Part shown: in pieces, positions 35,185 to 45,776 of the stretch | How the letters are laid out: each line of letters starts with the position of its first letter | Position numbering within the stretch: the first letter of the stretch is position 1 | Assembly (NCBI GenBank): GCA_965221845.1 | Contig: OZ244919.1 | Location: 2,232,001 to 2,296,000 of the forward strand | DNA from: JAJEFO01 sp965221845 | Lineage (GTDB): Bacteria > Pseudomonadota > Alphaproteobacteria > Rhodobacterales > Rhodobacteraceae | Direction: 5' to 3' | Length of the DNA: 64,000 nucleotides | Made by a program: the position numbers and the translations under genes | Notes under the pieces: generated by a model | What the model was told of the DNA's origin: nothing | What the model saw: only the letters and a program-made list of their open reading frames with translations | Database searches by the model: none

Positions 35185-36318
35185 CTACCTGTCTTCCAGC
35201 GCGACCCATTCGCGGGGCGCCGGCCCGTCGTAGAGCGTGAGCGGCCGGATCAGGATGTTCCTCCGCTTCTGCTCGAGGCACTGGATCACCCACCCGGGCA
35301 TCCTTCCAATCGCGAAGATCGGCACGTAGAGGTCCGTCGGGATGCCTTGGAGCTGGTAGGCCACGCCGGAATAGAAGTCGACGTTGACGTTCAGCCCGTG
35401 CCGCGCGTAGGGCGTCATCGCCTCGACCACCGCCTGCAGGATTTCGTACCATTCCGGCCGTCCCGTTTCCTCGCTCAGCCTTCTCACGCCTTCGCGCATG
35501 TGCCGCGCGCGCGGGTCCTCGGCACGATACACCCTGTGGCCGAAGCCCGTCACCGGCTGCCTGTTCCTGCGCCTCTGCCGCACGTACCCGGCCGCGTTCT
35601 CCGGGGCGCCGATCTCCTCGACCATTTTCATGACGTCCTCGGCGGCACCGCCGTGGGCCGGCCCCGCAAGCGTGGCAAGCGCGGTCGTGATGGCGCCGTG
35701 CATGTCCGCTTCCGTGCCGACGGTCACCCTCGCGGCGAAAGAGGATGCGTTGGCGCCATGCTCGGCATGGAGGATGAAGTCCACGTCCGAAAGCCGTGTC
35801 GCGGCGGCCGAAGGCCTCTCGCCCCTGAGCATCCAGAGCCAGTTCCCGGCGTGCCCGAGCGACGGGTCAGGCTGCGCCGGCTCGCGTCCCGACCGGATGG
35901 CATGGTGTGCGGCAATGATCATCGGCACCTGCGCGGCCAGGCGGATCCCGTTCTCGAGCATGCCGTCTTCCGACGCGTCCCGAGACCCGGATTCCAGCGC
36001 GGCCAGCGCCGACACGGCCGTGCGCAGCACGTTCATGGGATGGCCGCCGGACGTCGCCCGGACGATGTCGATGATCTCGTCAGGCAGCACGCGGGAGGAG
36101 TGCAGCCTGGCGCCGAACGAGGCGAGCTCGCCTGCATCCGGCAGTTCGCCCATGATCAGCAGGTAGGCGACCTCCTCGAAGGTTGCCTTCGCCGCCAGGT
36201 CGTCGATCGCGTATCCGCGGTAGTGCAGGCGGCCGGCGGCGCCATCGATGTCCGACACTGCCGAACGGTCGAAATGCACCCCCATGAGGCCGCGGTTGAT
36301 CTTCGGCGCATCGGTCAT
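35185..36318 (-). CDS. Citrate synthase family protein (type II, short form)
   Basis: A 377-residue citrate/2-methylcitrate synthase. Catalytic segments are HAEHGANASSFAARV (first His), GPAHGGAAEDVMKM (second His) and TGFGHRVYRAEDPRARHM, with the acidic Asp near VNVDFYSGV. It condenses acetyl-CoA (or propionyl-CoA) with oxaloacetate. Length fits the Gram-positive/archaeal-like short enzymes and PrpC rather than the long GltA. It is divergent from pta with only 33 bp between starts, so both may share a control region. It could draw off acetyl-CoA from sulfonate breakdown. Confidence 0.88.
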   Translation of the reverse strand: MTDAPKINRGLMGVHFDRSAVSDIDGAAGRLHYRGYAIDDLAAKATFEEVAYLLIMGELPDAGELASFGARLHSSRVLPDEIIDIVRATSGGHPMNVLRTAVSALAALESGSRDASEDGMLENGIRLAAQVPMIIAAHHAIRSGREPAQPDPSLGHAGNWLWMLRGERPSAAATRLSDVDFILHAEHGANASSFAARVTVGTEADMHGAITTALATLAGPAHGGAAEDVMKMVEEIGAPENAAGYVRQRRRNRQPVTGFGHRVYRAEDPRARHMREGVRRLSEETGRPEWYEILQAVVEAMTPYARHGLNVNVDFYSGVAYQLQGIPTDLYVPIFAIGRMPGWVIQCLEQKRRNILIRPLTLYDGPAPREWVALEDR

Positions 36319-36351
36319 GTAGCTGCTCCCGGCAGGACAGGGGGATCGACG

Positions 36352-37263
36352 GTGAACGCTCTCGGAAAGGCCTTCAACGCGGCAAGGGCGCGGAACGCAA
36401 GGGTCGTCATGCCCGAGGCGTCGGAGGACGGCCGCGTGCGCGATGCGGCCGCGCGGCTTGCCGCCGGCGGGCTGGCCGCGCCGGTGCAGCTTGCCGAGCC
36501 GTCGGACGACCTGGCGGCGGCGGTTGCGGCGAACCGGGGAATCAGGCCGGCGCTCGCGCGCCGCATCATACGCAGGCCGCTTCCTCGCGCCGCGGCGATG
36601 GTCGCGGCCGGCAAGGCGGACGTGCTCGTCGCAGGCGCAGCGGCCCCGACCCGGCGCGTCATCGAGGCCGCATCCCTTGCCATCGGCCTTGCCGACGGGA
36701 TCGGGCGTCCGTCATCGTTCTTTCTGATGTCGTTCCCCGGAGGGCGCGAAGTCATCTTCGCGGACTGCGCCGTCGCCGTGGATCCGGACGCGGGCGAGCT
36801 TGCAGGAATCGCGCGCAGTTCCGCCGCCTCGGCGGAAGCGCTTCTGGGCGAAGCGCGAGTGGCGCTTCTCTCGTACGCGACAGGCGCGAGCGGCGCGGGC
36901 CCGTCGGTTGCGAAGGTCGCTGCAGCGACGGAAGCGGCGCGGGCCGCAGGCGTGGCCGCGACAGGTCCCGTGCAGGCCGACGCAGCCCTTAACCCGGAGA
37001 TCGCCGCGCGCAAGGGATCCGGATCCGGCGACGCCAACGTCCTGGTCTTCCCTTCGCTTGACGCCGGCAACATCGGGTACAAGCTCGCGCGGGAACTGGC
37101 GGGAGCGCAGGCCTCGGGCCCCGTCCTGCAGGGGTTCCGGAAGCCAGTCTGCGACTTGAGCAGAGGCGCGAGCGTGGATGACATCGTTGCGGGCACGGTC
37201 ATCGCGATCGCGCTTGGAGCGGCTCCGGAAGCCGGGGCCGAAGAGACCGGCGCAGGTCCCTGA
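36352..37263 (+). CDS. Phosphate acyltransferase (Pta-like)
   Basis: A 303-residue phosphate acetyl/butyryltransferase domain protein with a GTG start (reading MNALGKAFNAARARN) behind GGGGGAT. Features: RVVMPEASEDGRVRDAAARL, ADVLVAGAAAPTRRVIEAAS, GDANVLVFPSLDAGNIGYKL and GPVLQGFRKPVCDLSRGAS. It converts acetyl phosphate and CoA to acetyl-CoA. Next to xsc it completes sulfoacetaldehyde breakdown. Unlike the usual xsc-pta operon, the two genes here are convergent. Confidence 0.87.
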   Translation: MNALGKAFNAARARNARVVMPEASEDGRVRDAAARLAAGGLAAPVQLAEPSDDLAAAVAANRGIRPALARRIIRRPLPRAAAMVAAGKADVLVAGAAAPTRRVIEAASLAIGLADGIGRPSSFFLMSFPGGREVIFADCAVAVDPDAGELAGIARSSAASAEALLGEARVALLSYATGASGAGPSVAKVAAATEAARAAGVAATGPVQADAALNPEIAARKGSGSGDANVLVFPSLDAGNIGYKLARELAGAQASGPVLQGFRKPVCDLSRGASVDDIVAGTVIAIALGAAPEAGAEETGAGP

Positions 37264-37423
37264 GCGCGCCGCGGGCGCCGCCACCTCCCGGCCCGTGCGC
37301 CGCGACACGACGGCGGCCGCCGCATGCAGCGGCCCCTCTCCCGCCCGCCCGCCGCCATGAAGGCGGGACGCCGCCGTGGCGCGGGCCGGAAGGGGCGCGG
37401 CAAGGCACCGCCGCCCGGCCCTG

Positions 37424-39196
37424 CTATTGCGCCGCCATGTCGGCGGCGTCGACCCCCGCCACCACGACCGGCCTCTTCATGGCGTCCCTGCGGAAGGGCT
37501 CCCCGAGCTCCTGATTGACCATTGCCTCGACCAGGGTGGTCTTGCCGCCCTTCATCTGGTCCTCGACCGCCTGGCGCAGCGCGGCAGTGAGCCCGTCCAT
37601 GCTCCGGGCCACGACGCCGTTGATGCCGCAGGCCCGGGCGATTCCGGCATACGAGACGTCCTCGTCCAGCTCGGTGCCGACGAAATTGTCGTCGTACCAC
37701 AGGGTCGAGTTCCGCTTTTCCGCGCCCCACTGGTAGTTCCGGAAGACGACCTGCGTGATCGCCGGCCACCCGCCGCGCCCGATGGCCGTGAGCTCGGTCA
37801 CCGCGATGCCGAAGGCGCCGTCGCCGGCGAAGCCCACGACGGGCACGTCCGGGCAGCCGATCTTGGCGCCGATGACGGCGGGCAGCCCGTAGCCGCAGGG
37901 GCCGAAGAGGCCGGGCGCAAGATACTTGCGGCCTTCGTCGAAGTCCGGATACGCGTTGCCGATGGCGCAGTTGTTGCCTATGTCCGAAGAGATGATCGCG
38001 TCACGCGGAAGGGCGGCCTGGATGGCTCTCCATGCCATGCGCGGGCTCATCCAGCCGGGCTTGGCCGCGCGCGCCCTCTCGTTCCATGTCGTGCCCGGGT
38101 CGTCGTCCTCGTGATCCATCGAGGCCAGCCGCTGCGCCCATGCCGACCTGGTGGTCGCGATCACGCTCCGGCGCTCTTGGCGCCCGCCGTCGCCCGCCCC
38201 GTCGGAGAGCCGCGCGAGGATCCCCCTTGCGACCTTGGCGGCGTCGCCGACGATGCCGACGGTGACCTTCCTGGTCAGCCCGATCCGGTCGGGGTTCATG
38301 TCCACCTGGATTGTCTTCGCCTGCTTCGGCCAGTAGTCGAGGCCGTAGCCCGGCAGCGTGGAGAACGGGTTGAGCCTGGTGCCCAGCGCGAGCACGACGT
38401 CGGCCCGGCTGATCAGCTCCATGCCGGCCCTTGAGCCGTTGTAGCCAAGCGGCCCCGCAAAGAGCGGATGCGAGCCGGGGAATGCGTCGTTGTGCTGGTA
38501 GCCGACGCAGACGGGGGCGTCGAGACGTTCGGCCAGGGCCCGGGACGCGGCGATGCCGCCGTCCGACAGCACGACGCCCGCGCCGTTGAGCATCACGGGG
38601 AACCGGGCCGAAGACAGCAGGGCGGCGGCTTCGGCCACGGAGCCCTCTCCGCCCGACGGCCGCTCGAACTCGATCGGATCGGGCAGGTCGATGTCGATGA
38701 CCTGGGTCCACATGTCCCGGGGAACGTTCACCTGGGCGGGCGCGGAGGCGCGCTTCGCCTGCGCGATGACGCGGGCAAGGACCTCGGCCACCCGGGACGG
38801 GTCACGCACCTCTTCCTGGTAGGCGACCATGTCCTCGAAGAGCTTCATCTGCTCGACTTCCTGGAATCCGCCCTGGCCGATGGTCCTGTTTGCCGCCTGC
38901 GGCGTGACAAGAAGGAGCGGCGAGTGGTTCCAGTAGGCCGTCTTCACGGCGGTCACGAAATTGGTGATCCCGGGCCCGTTCTGCGCGATCATCATCGACA
39001 TCCTGCCGGACGCGCGCGTGTAGCCGTCCGCCATCATGCCGCCCGACCCTTCGTGCGCGCAGTCCCAGAACGTGATGCCGGCCTTGGGGAAGAGATCCGA
39101 GATCGGCATGAAGGCCGACCCTATGATGCCGAAGGCGTGACGGATGCCGTGCCTCTGGAGAACCTTGACGAACGCTTCTTCGGTGGTCATCTTCAT
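37424..39196 (-). CDS. xsc: Sulfoacetaldehyde acetyltransferase
   Basis: A 590-residue thiamine-diphosphate enzyme that turns sulfoacetaldehyde plus phosphate into acetyl phosphate and sulfite. The start MKMTTEEAFVKVLQRHGIRH and AFGIIGSAFMPISDLFPKAG are characteristic of Xsc, as is CAHEGSGGMMADGYTRASG. The ThDP-binding stretch is GDGAFGIAVTELTAIGR…NYQWGAEKRNSTLWYDDNF. The ATG at 39196 has GGAGGAGG upstream. Product acetyl phosphate feeds the convergent pta gene. No taurine or isethionate transporter or sulfite exporter is adjacent. Confidence 0.95.
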   Translation of the reverse strand: MKMTTEEAFVKVLQRHGIRHAFGIIGSAFMPISDLFPKAGITFWDCAHEGSGGMMADGYTRASGRMSMMIAQNGPGITNFVTAVKTAYWNHSPLLLVTPQAANRTIGQGGFQEVEQMKLFEDMVAYQEEVRDPSRVAEVLARVIAQAKRASAPAQVNVPRDMWTQVIDIDLPDPIEFERPSGGEGSVAEAAALLSSARFPVMLNGAGVVLSDGGIAASRALAERLDAPVCVGYQHNDAFPGSHPLFAGPLGYNGSRAGMELISRADVVLALGTRLNPFSTLPGYGLDYWPKQAKTIQVDMNPDRIGLTRKVTVGIVGDAAKVARGILARLSDGAGDGGRQERRSVIATTRSAWAQRLASMDHEDDDPGTTWNERARAAKPGWMSPRMAWRAIQAALPRDAIISSDIGNNCAIGNAYPDFDEGRKYLAPGLFGPCGYGLPAVIGAKIGCPDVPVVGFAGDGAFGIAVTELTAIGRGGWPAITQVVFRNYQWGAEKRNSTLWYDDNFVGTELDEDVSYAGIARACGINGVVARSMDGLTAALRQAVEDQMKGGKTTLVEAMVNQELGEPFRRDAMKRPVVVAGVDAADMAAQ

Positions 39197-39422
39197 TGCG
39201 GCCTCCTCCATCCCGGACACGCGAGCCCTGCCGCGGGTCCGGCGGGACCCGGCCCGCCGCGCGGCAACCGGGCAGCGTTTAGGCCGAATCCGACCGCAAT
39301 GTCACCCCCCTCCCCCGTTCCGCAGCGAAGCGCCCGGTGCAGTGCAGTGCCGCGAGGCGCGAGACTGCGCCGTCGGCCGGCGCGCGCTGCGGCGTCGCGA
39401 AGCAGGGAAGCAGGGTACCGTG

Positions 39423-39451
39423 TTGACGCCCCCTGAATCCTCTCGCAAGTT
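39423..39451 (+). promoter_or_regulatory. Candidate promoter of the MalEFGK-type ABC operon
   Basis: TTGACG and CAAGTT are 17 bp apart, 50 bp before the binding-protein ATG at 39501. The -10 is poor. The rest of the 304-bp divergent gap 39197-39500 holds no gene. Confidence 0.35.
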
Positions 39452-39500
39452 CCCGCGACCGGCTGCCATCGGTGCAGAGGTTCCAACAGGGAGAAGGAAA

Positions 39501-40790
39501 ATGAAGTTTCAATCGAGAGGCGCGGCGGCAACCGCGCTCTGCTGCACCGTTTCGGCGGTTGCGATGACAGCCACCGCCTTCGCGGCCGACCTCAGCCTCA
39601 TGATCTCGGACGTGGACGCCAAGGGCCCGGTCGTGACGGAGCTGGTCGAACGCTACCAGGCCGAAAACCCGGGCGTCACCATCACGCTGAACCAGGTCGG
39701 ATACAACGTGATCCGCGAGCAGCTGCCGACGCAGCTCGAGGCCGGAACCGGACCGGACATGGCCTTCGTCACGAACCTCGGCGGCCTGAATCCGCACTAC
39801 GTGGACCTGACGCCCTACGTGGACGCGGATGCCTGGGAGGCCGCCTACGGCGCGATCCTGCCCTGGTACCGCGCGGGCAAGCCCGACGGCATCTACGGCT
39901 ATCACACGGAAATGACGGTGACCGGGCCCTACGTGAACCTGACGATGTTCGAGGAGGCCGGCGTCGACGTCCCACCGCCCGGCGCGACCTGGGACGACTG
40001 GGCCGAGGCGACGCAGGCCGTGATGGACGCCACGGGATCCTATGCGGGCATGGTCATGGACCGCTCCGGCCACCGCATGGCCGGTCCGGCGATGTCGTAC
40101 GGGGCCGCCTACTTCGACGGCGACGGCAAGCTTGTCGTCGACGAGGGATTCAGGACGTTCAGCCAGAAGATGCTGGACTGGCACGAGAGCGGGCTGATGC
40201 CCGCCGACATCTGGCCTGCGGTCTCCGGCTCCAAGTACGCCAACGGCAACGAGATGTTCTTCAACGAGGACGTGCCGTTCTACATGTCCGGATCCTGGAA
40301 CACGCGCAACGTCCAGGAAAACGTCGGCGACAGGTTCGACTGGACGGTCGTGCCCGTTCCCTGCGGCCCCGCGGGATGCGGCATCATGCCGGGCGGCGCC
40401 GGCCTCGTGGCCTTCAAGTCGGGCGACGCCTCCAGGGAAGAGGCCGCCGCGAGGTTCATCGACTGGATGGCCGCCGAGCCCCAGGCGCGCGAATGGTACT
40501 CCCGCACCTACGCGATTCCGGCGCATGCCGGGCTCCAGGCCGAGGGCCTGGACTACGCAGGCGCCGGCGCCACGCAGGCGGTTGCGGACGGCCTGAACGC
40601 CTTCACCGCCATGGCCGCGGCGGCCGCCGAGCAGACCCCGCAGGCCTACAGGCTGCAGGGGTCGAGGTTCGGCTTCGTCATCTACAACGCAACGACCGAG
40701 TTTCTCGGCGCGGCAATGAACGGCGGGCTGTCGCTGGACGAGGCCATGGCCAAGATCCAGGAGAAGCTCGACACGGACGCCAACGGCTAG
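39501..40790 (+). CDS. Sugar ABC transporter substrate-binding protein (family 1)
   Basis: A 429-residue periplasmic MalE/UgpB-type receptor. Signal peptide MKFQSRGAAATALCCTVSAV…AFA is followed by ADLSLMISDVDAKGPVVTEL. Typical segments: YQAENPGVTITL, LEAGTGPDMAF, MFEEAGVDVPPPGATWDDW and AARFIDWMAAEPQAREWYSR. The start has GGGAGAAGG upstream. It is first of a five-gene operon with two permeases, an ATPase and an oxidoreductase. The ligand cannot be read; context suggests a sugar or polyol. Confidence 0.88.
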   Translation: MKFQSRGAAATALCCTVSAVAMTATAFAADLSLMISDVDAKGPVVTELVERYQAENPGVTITLNQVGYNVIREQLPTQLEAGTGPDMAFVTNLGGLNPHYVDLTPYVDADAWEAAYGAILPWYRAGKPDGIYGYHTEMTVTGPYVNLTMFEEAGVDVPPPGATWDDWAEATQAVMDATGSYAGMVMDRSGHRMAGPAMSYGAAYFDGDGKLVVDEGFRTFSQKMLDWHESGLMPADIWPAVSGSKYANGNEMFFNEDVPFYMSGSWNTRNVQENVGDRFDWTVVPVPCGPAGCGIMPGGAGLVAFKSGDASREEAAARFIDWMAAEPQAREWYSRTYAIPAHAGLQAEGLDYAGAGATQAVADGLNAFTAMAAAAAEQTPQAYRLQGSRFGFVIYNATTEFLGAAMNGGLSLDEAMAKIQEKLDTDANG

Positions 40791-40806
40791 GGCGTCGGCC
40801 GGGATT

Positions 40807-40830
40807 GCCGGGGGCGGGCCCGCCCCCGGC
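40807..40830 (+). promoter_or_regulatory. Perfect 24-bp palindrome after the binding-protein gene
   Basis: The sequence beginning GCCGGGGGCGGG is followed at once by its exact reverse complement (centre between 40818 and 40819). It sits 17 bp past the stop. In RNA it forms a very strong hairpin between the binding protein and the first permease. Such stems commonly stabilise the upstream message. Confidence 0.7.
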
Positions 40831-40847
40831 CGCCCCGGCGGAGCGAC

Positions 40848-42275
40848 ATGTCTCCGGCGGCCATCCTGATGGCGGTGCTCGGCGCCCTCTGGATCGGGGG
40901 CGGCAGCGTCTGGCTGCTGGCGCGGCGCAGGTACAGGCTCGTGCAGGCGCCGTCCTTCCTGATGGACCTGGTCGGGTTCCCGGTCGAGTATGCGCAAAGC
41001 GTCTGGGGGCGCGGCGGGGTGCCGTATGCGCTCCTCTTGCCGAACATGCTGATTTTCGGGCTGTTCACGTTCGTCCCGATGATCCTGAACCTCTACGTCT
41101 CGTTCACGGGCGGCACGTCGATCCGGCTCTTCGACCGGCCCTGGGTCGGATTCCAGCAATACGCCGACATCTTCAGCTGCGAGACCGTCTTCGAGCCGAG
41201 AACCTGCTCCAACGCGGGCTTCAGCTTCTGGACGGGGATGTTCAACACCCTCTGGTTCGTCGTGATCCAGGTCCCCGTGCTATGCGTCGTCGCGCTGGCC
41301 ACCGCACTGGTCGTGAACAAGAACATCCGCGGACGCGGCTTCTGGAGAGCCATGTTCTTCTACCCCGTGATGCTCTCGCCCGTCGTCATCGCGAACATCT
41401 GGAACTGGGTGCTGCATCGAAAGGGCGTGCTGAACGAGATGATCGGCGGCACGCAGGAACGGCTCTCGGCCATGGCGGGCGTGACGGGCTTCGACGTCGT
41501 CGCGACGGTTCTCCTGGCCGTCGTCCTGATGGTCGTCAGCGAACGCGCCCTGCGGTCCTCGGACGCGCCGTCCCTGGCCTGGACGGCGGTCTTCGGGGCA
41601 CTGCTCGCGCTCCTGTGCGGCTGGGCGAACCCCCTCGGCCCGGCAGGCCTGGACGGAGGAAGCTTCTGGCTCGGCTGCGCCCTGGCCCTGGCCCTCGTGC
41701 TGGCCGTGTCGGGCGACGCGCGCCATGCCCGCGCCGCGATCATCGGCGCCGGCATCCTGTCAGCGGCGTTCCTCGTCTCGATCCAGTTCGACGCGGTCTT
41801 CGACTTCGGCCGCCATCGCCCGGTCAACTGGCTCGTGCAGCCGAACACCGGCTGGCCCTTCTTCTGGCTGGTCTTCGTCTTCACCTGGAGCCACATGGGC
41901 TTCTACATGCTCATCCTTCTCGCCGGCCTGCAGGCGATTCCGTCCGACCTCTACGAGGCCGCGAAAATGGACGCGACGCGGCCCGCGCGCGCCTTCTGGC
42001 GCATCACGCTGCCGCTGATCATGCCGACCCTGACCGTCGTCCTGGTCCTCGCCCTCATCCGAAGCTTCCAGATCTTCGACGAGGTCTACCTCCTGACCGG
42101 CGGAGGCCCCGGCCGCGAGACGTTCATGATCGTGCAGAACATCTACGAGGTCGCCTTCACGAGCCACAACAAGGACTACGGCGAGGGCGCCGCAGGCTCG
42201 GTCCTGATGGCCGTGGTCATCGCCGTCTTCACGTTCTTCCAGCTCTGGGTGACGCGGAGGCAGTCGGGACTGTGA
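40848..42275 (+). CDS. MalF-type sugar permease with ~120-residue membrane insertion
   Basis: A 475-residue inner-membrane permease. The family core is seen at residues 60-200 (PYALLLPNMLIFGLFTFVPM, FFYPVMLSPVVIANIWNWVL) and 325-475, with the ATPase-contact EAA loop YEAAKMDATRPARAFWRITL at 369-388. Between GVLNEMIGG and PVNWLVQPNTG lies an insertion of about 120 residues. It carries three or four hydrophobic stretches (VVATVLLAVVLMVV, AWTAVFGALLALLCGWA, GCALALALVLAV). Normal MalF-like proteins of this class are ~300 residues. The stop overlaps the next ATG. Confidence 0.87.
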   Translation: MSPAAILMAVLGALWIGGGSVWLLARRRYRLVQAPSFLMDLVGFPVEYAQSVWGRGGVPYALLLPNMLIFGLFTFVPMILNLYVSFTGGTSIRLFDRPWVGFQQYADIFSCETVFEPRTCSNAGFSFWTGMFNTLWFVVIQVPVLCVVALATALVVNKNIRGRGFWRAMFFYPVMLSPVVIANIWNWVLHRKGVLNEMIGGTQERLSAMAGVTGFDVVATVLLAVVLMVVSERALRSSDAPSLAWTAVFGALLALLCGWANPLGPAGLDGGSFWLGCALALALVLAVSGDARHARAAIIGAGILSAAFLVSIQFDAVFDFGRHRPVNWLVQPNTGWPFFWLVFVFTWSHMGFYMLILLAGLQAIPSDLYEAAKMDATRPARAFWRITLPLIMPTLTVVLVLALIRSFQIFDEVYLLTGGGPGRETFMIVQNIYEVAFTSHNKDYGEGAAGSVLMAVVIAVFTFFQLWVTRRQSGL

Positions 42276-43356
42276 TGCCGAGCCGCCTGAGCACGTTCCT
42301 GACCCGAACCGCCGGCAGCCGGGACGCGGCGGCCCGCGTCGGCATGGCGGACGTCCTCGCCTACGGATACCTGCTGCTCGGCGTGGTGATCGTTCTCGTC
42401 CCGGTGCTCTGGACCTTCTTCAGCTCGATCAAGCCGGAACGCGCCGTCGACAGCTTCGACACCAGGCTCCTGCCGATCGCCCAGGTCCGGACGGAGATCG
42501 AGGGGCTGGGCGCCAGGCCCGAGTGGATTCACGAGGCCGGGGACGGGAGCGAACGCAAGGTCTTCAAGGCGGGCCCGACCCGGAAGGAAACCGAGGTCGC
42601 CCCGGTCGACCGCCCTGACGACGTCTTCAAGGCGCCCCGCGCGCAGCTGCGCCCGTCAGAGGAAATCCGCGTGGCGACCGAAAACTACCTCGACCCGCTG
42701 CTCAAGCGGCACGGGCAGGAGAACTTCACCTTCGGCACCTACCTGCTCAACTCGGTCTTCGTCACGGTGATGGCGACCCTGATCACCCTGGTCATCAACG
42801 CCATGGCGGCCTTCGCGCTCTCCAAGTACCGCTTCCGGGGACGGCTGACGTTCACCGTCCTGATCGTCGCGACGCTGCTCATCCCCTCCTCCATCATCCT
42901 TGTGTCGCTGTTCTTCGTCGTCTGGAGCTTCGGCATCTTCGGGTCGCTCTGGGGCGTGATCATACCGGCGGCCGCAACGCCCACGGGCGTGTTCCTGCTC
43001 AGGCAGTACATGCTGACGATCCCGGACGAGCTCCTCGAGGCCGCCCGGATGGACGCCGCGAGCGAATGGCGCATCTTCTGGCGAATCGTCATGCCGCTCT
43101 CCCTGCCCGCCCTCTCGGTTCTCGCGATCCTGTCGGTCATATGGCGCTGGAACGACTTCCTCTGGCCCCTGATCGTCCTGATCTCCGATCCGGACAAGCA
43201 CACGATCCAGCTCGGCCTCACGCAGTACGCCGGCGAATTCGACACGGACTTCCACTACATCCTCGCGATGACCGTCGTGTCGCTCGTTCCGGTCACGCTG
43301 GCCTTCGTCTGGCTGCAGCGCTTCATCACCACCGGCATTGCCACGACGGGGCTGAA

Positions 43357-43360
<4 letters not shown>
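42275..43360 (+). CDS. MalG-type sugar permease with enlarged first periplasmic loop
   Basis: A 361-residue permease. The first helix (LAYGYLLLGVVIVLVPVLWT) is followed by a charged extracytoplasmic stretch, residues ~55-150 (SIKPERAVDSFDTRLL, IHEAGDGSERKVFKAGPTRK). The standard MalG core begins at FTFGTYLLNSVFVTV. The EAA loop is ELLEAARMDAASEWRIFWRI. Most relatives are ~280 residues, so the loop is an addition of ~70-80. It may interact with the extra helices of its partner. Confidence 0.87.
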
Positions 43361-44438
<1,078 letters not shown>

Positions 44439-44442
<4 letters not shown>

Positions 44443-45458
44443 AGGCCGCGCTGATCGGCCTCGGCATGGTCTCGAGGGCCTATGCCGACGCGATCGCCGG
44501 ATCGGGCGCGGTGACGCTCGGCCCGGTCCTCGCCCGCAGCCCCGGGAGCCAGGCGGACTTCCTGGCCGCGCACCCGGGGCTCGGCGCGCATGCAGCGGAC
44601 AGCCTGAGGGACATCGCCGGGGATCCGTCGGTGGACTTCGCCATTCTGGCGACCCCGCCCGACGCGAGGGCCGGAATCGTCGAGACGCTCGCGCGGGCCG
44701 GCAAGCCGATCCTGATGGAAAAGCCGGTCGAGCGCACGCTTCCCGCGGCGACGGGGATCGTCGAGGCCTGCGAGCGTTCGGGCGTGCCGCTCGGGATCAT
44801 GCTGCAGCATCGCGCACGGCCCGTGGCCCGGGACCTGGCGGGGCGCATGCAGTCTCTCGGACCGCTCTTCGCCGCCGAGGTCGCCGTGCCCTGGTGGCGC
44901 CCGCAGGCCTATTACGACGAGCCGGGCCGCGGAACCCGTGCGAGGGACGGCGGCGGCGTGCTGATCTCCCAGGCGATCCACACGCTCGACCTGATGCTGA
45001 CGCTCGCCGGGCCGGTCACGGAAGTGACCGCGATGTGCGCCACCACGGCCCGCCACCGGATGGAGGCCGAGGACTTCGTCGCCGCCGGCCTGCGCTTCGC
45101 GAACGGCGCCGTGGGCCACCTCCTTGCCACGACGGCAGGCTTCCCGGGAGCGGGCGAGACGATCGTCCTCCATTGCCGGGACGCCTCGGCGCGCCTCGGC
45201 GCGGGCAGCCTGAGGATCGACTGGCTTGACGGCCGCTCGGAATCCGCCGGCGAATCCACGGCGAGCGGCGGCGGCGGCGACCCGATGGCCTTTACCAGCG
45301 ACTGGCATCGCCTTGTCATCGAGGACTTTGCCGGCGCCGTCCGCGCAGGCCGGCCGCCCCTGGCGCCGGGACGGAGCGCGCTGGGCGTGCACGCGCTGAT
45401 CGAGGCGATCGAGAGAAGCGGGCGGACCGGCATGCGCGTCGGGGTCAAGGGGCTGTGA
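44439..45458 (+). CDS. Gfo/Idh/MocA-family oxidoreductase
   Basis: A 339-residue NAD(P)-dependent dehydrogenase. Rossmann motif in MKAALIGLGMVSRAYADAI; catalytic-region Lys in PILMEKPVERTLP (the EKP motif); C-terminal half with VPWWRPQAYYDEPGRGT and GGGVLISQAIHTLDLMLTL, where His/Asp complete the site. It is last in the ABC operon (ATGA overlap), so it probably oxidises or reduces the imported sugar or inositol-like compound in the cytoplasm. Confidence 0.88.
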
Positions 45459-45776
45459 CCGTCCCGCCGCCGGACGGAACGGGAGCGAGACCAGGCTGGC
45501 CTTCCGGAACCGGCCGCCACCCGGGACGGAAGCCCGGACCGTCCCGGCAAGGCGGCAGCGGAGACCGCAACGGCATTGCGCCGGGGACAGGCGACGCCAG
45601 CGGGGCGGGCCGGTTCCTGCGGATCGAAGCAGCCCGCGTGCATGGCGAGGACGCCGCGCCGCGCCGAGGACGGCCGTCACGCATTCCCCGACGGGCCGGG
45701 CACGGCGTGTCGCGAGCCCGGGCGGCCTGCGGCGCTTGCCGAACCGGGGCCGCGCGACCGGCCGCGGCTTCCTGCT
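45459..45776. other. Gene-free gap between convergent operons
   Basis: This is 318 bp of GC-rich sequence between the oxidoreductase stop and the dhaL stop. No coding frame with family character and no clear terminator were seen. Confidence 0.5.

Noticed and set aside
35347..37263. A 638-codon plus-strand frame ending in pta
   Set aside because: The first half is antisense to citrate synthase. The real start is the GTG at 36352 with its ribosome site.
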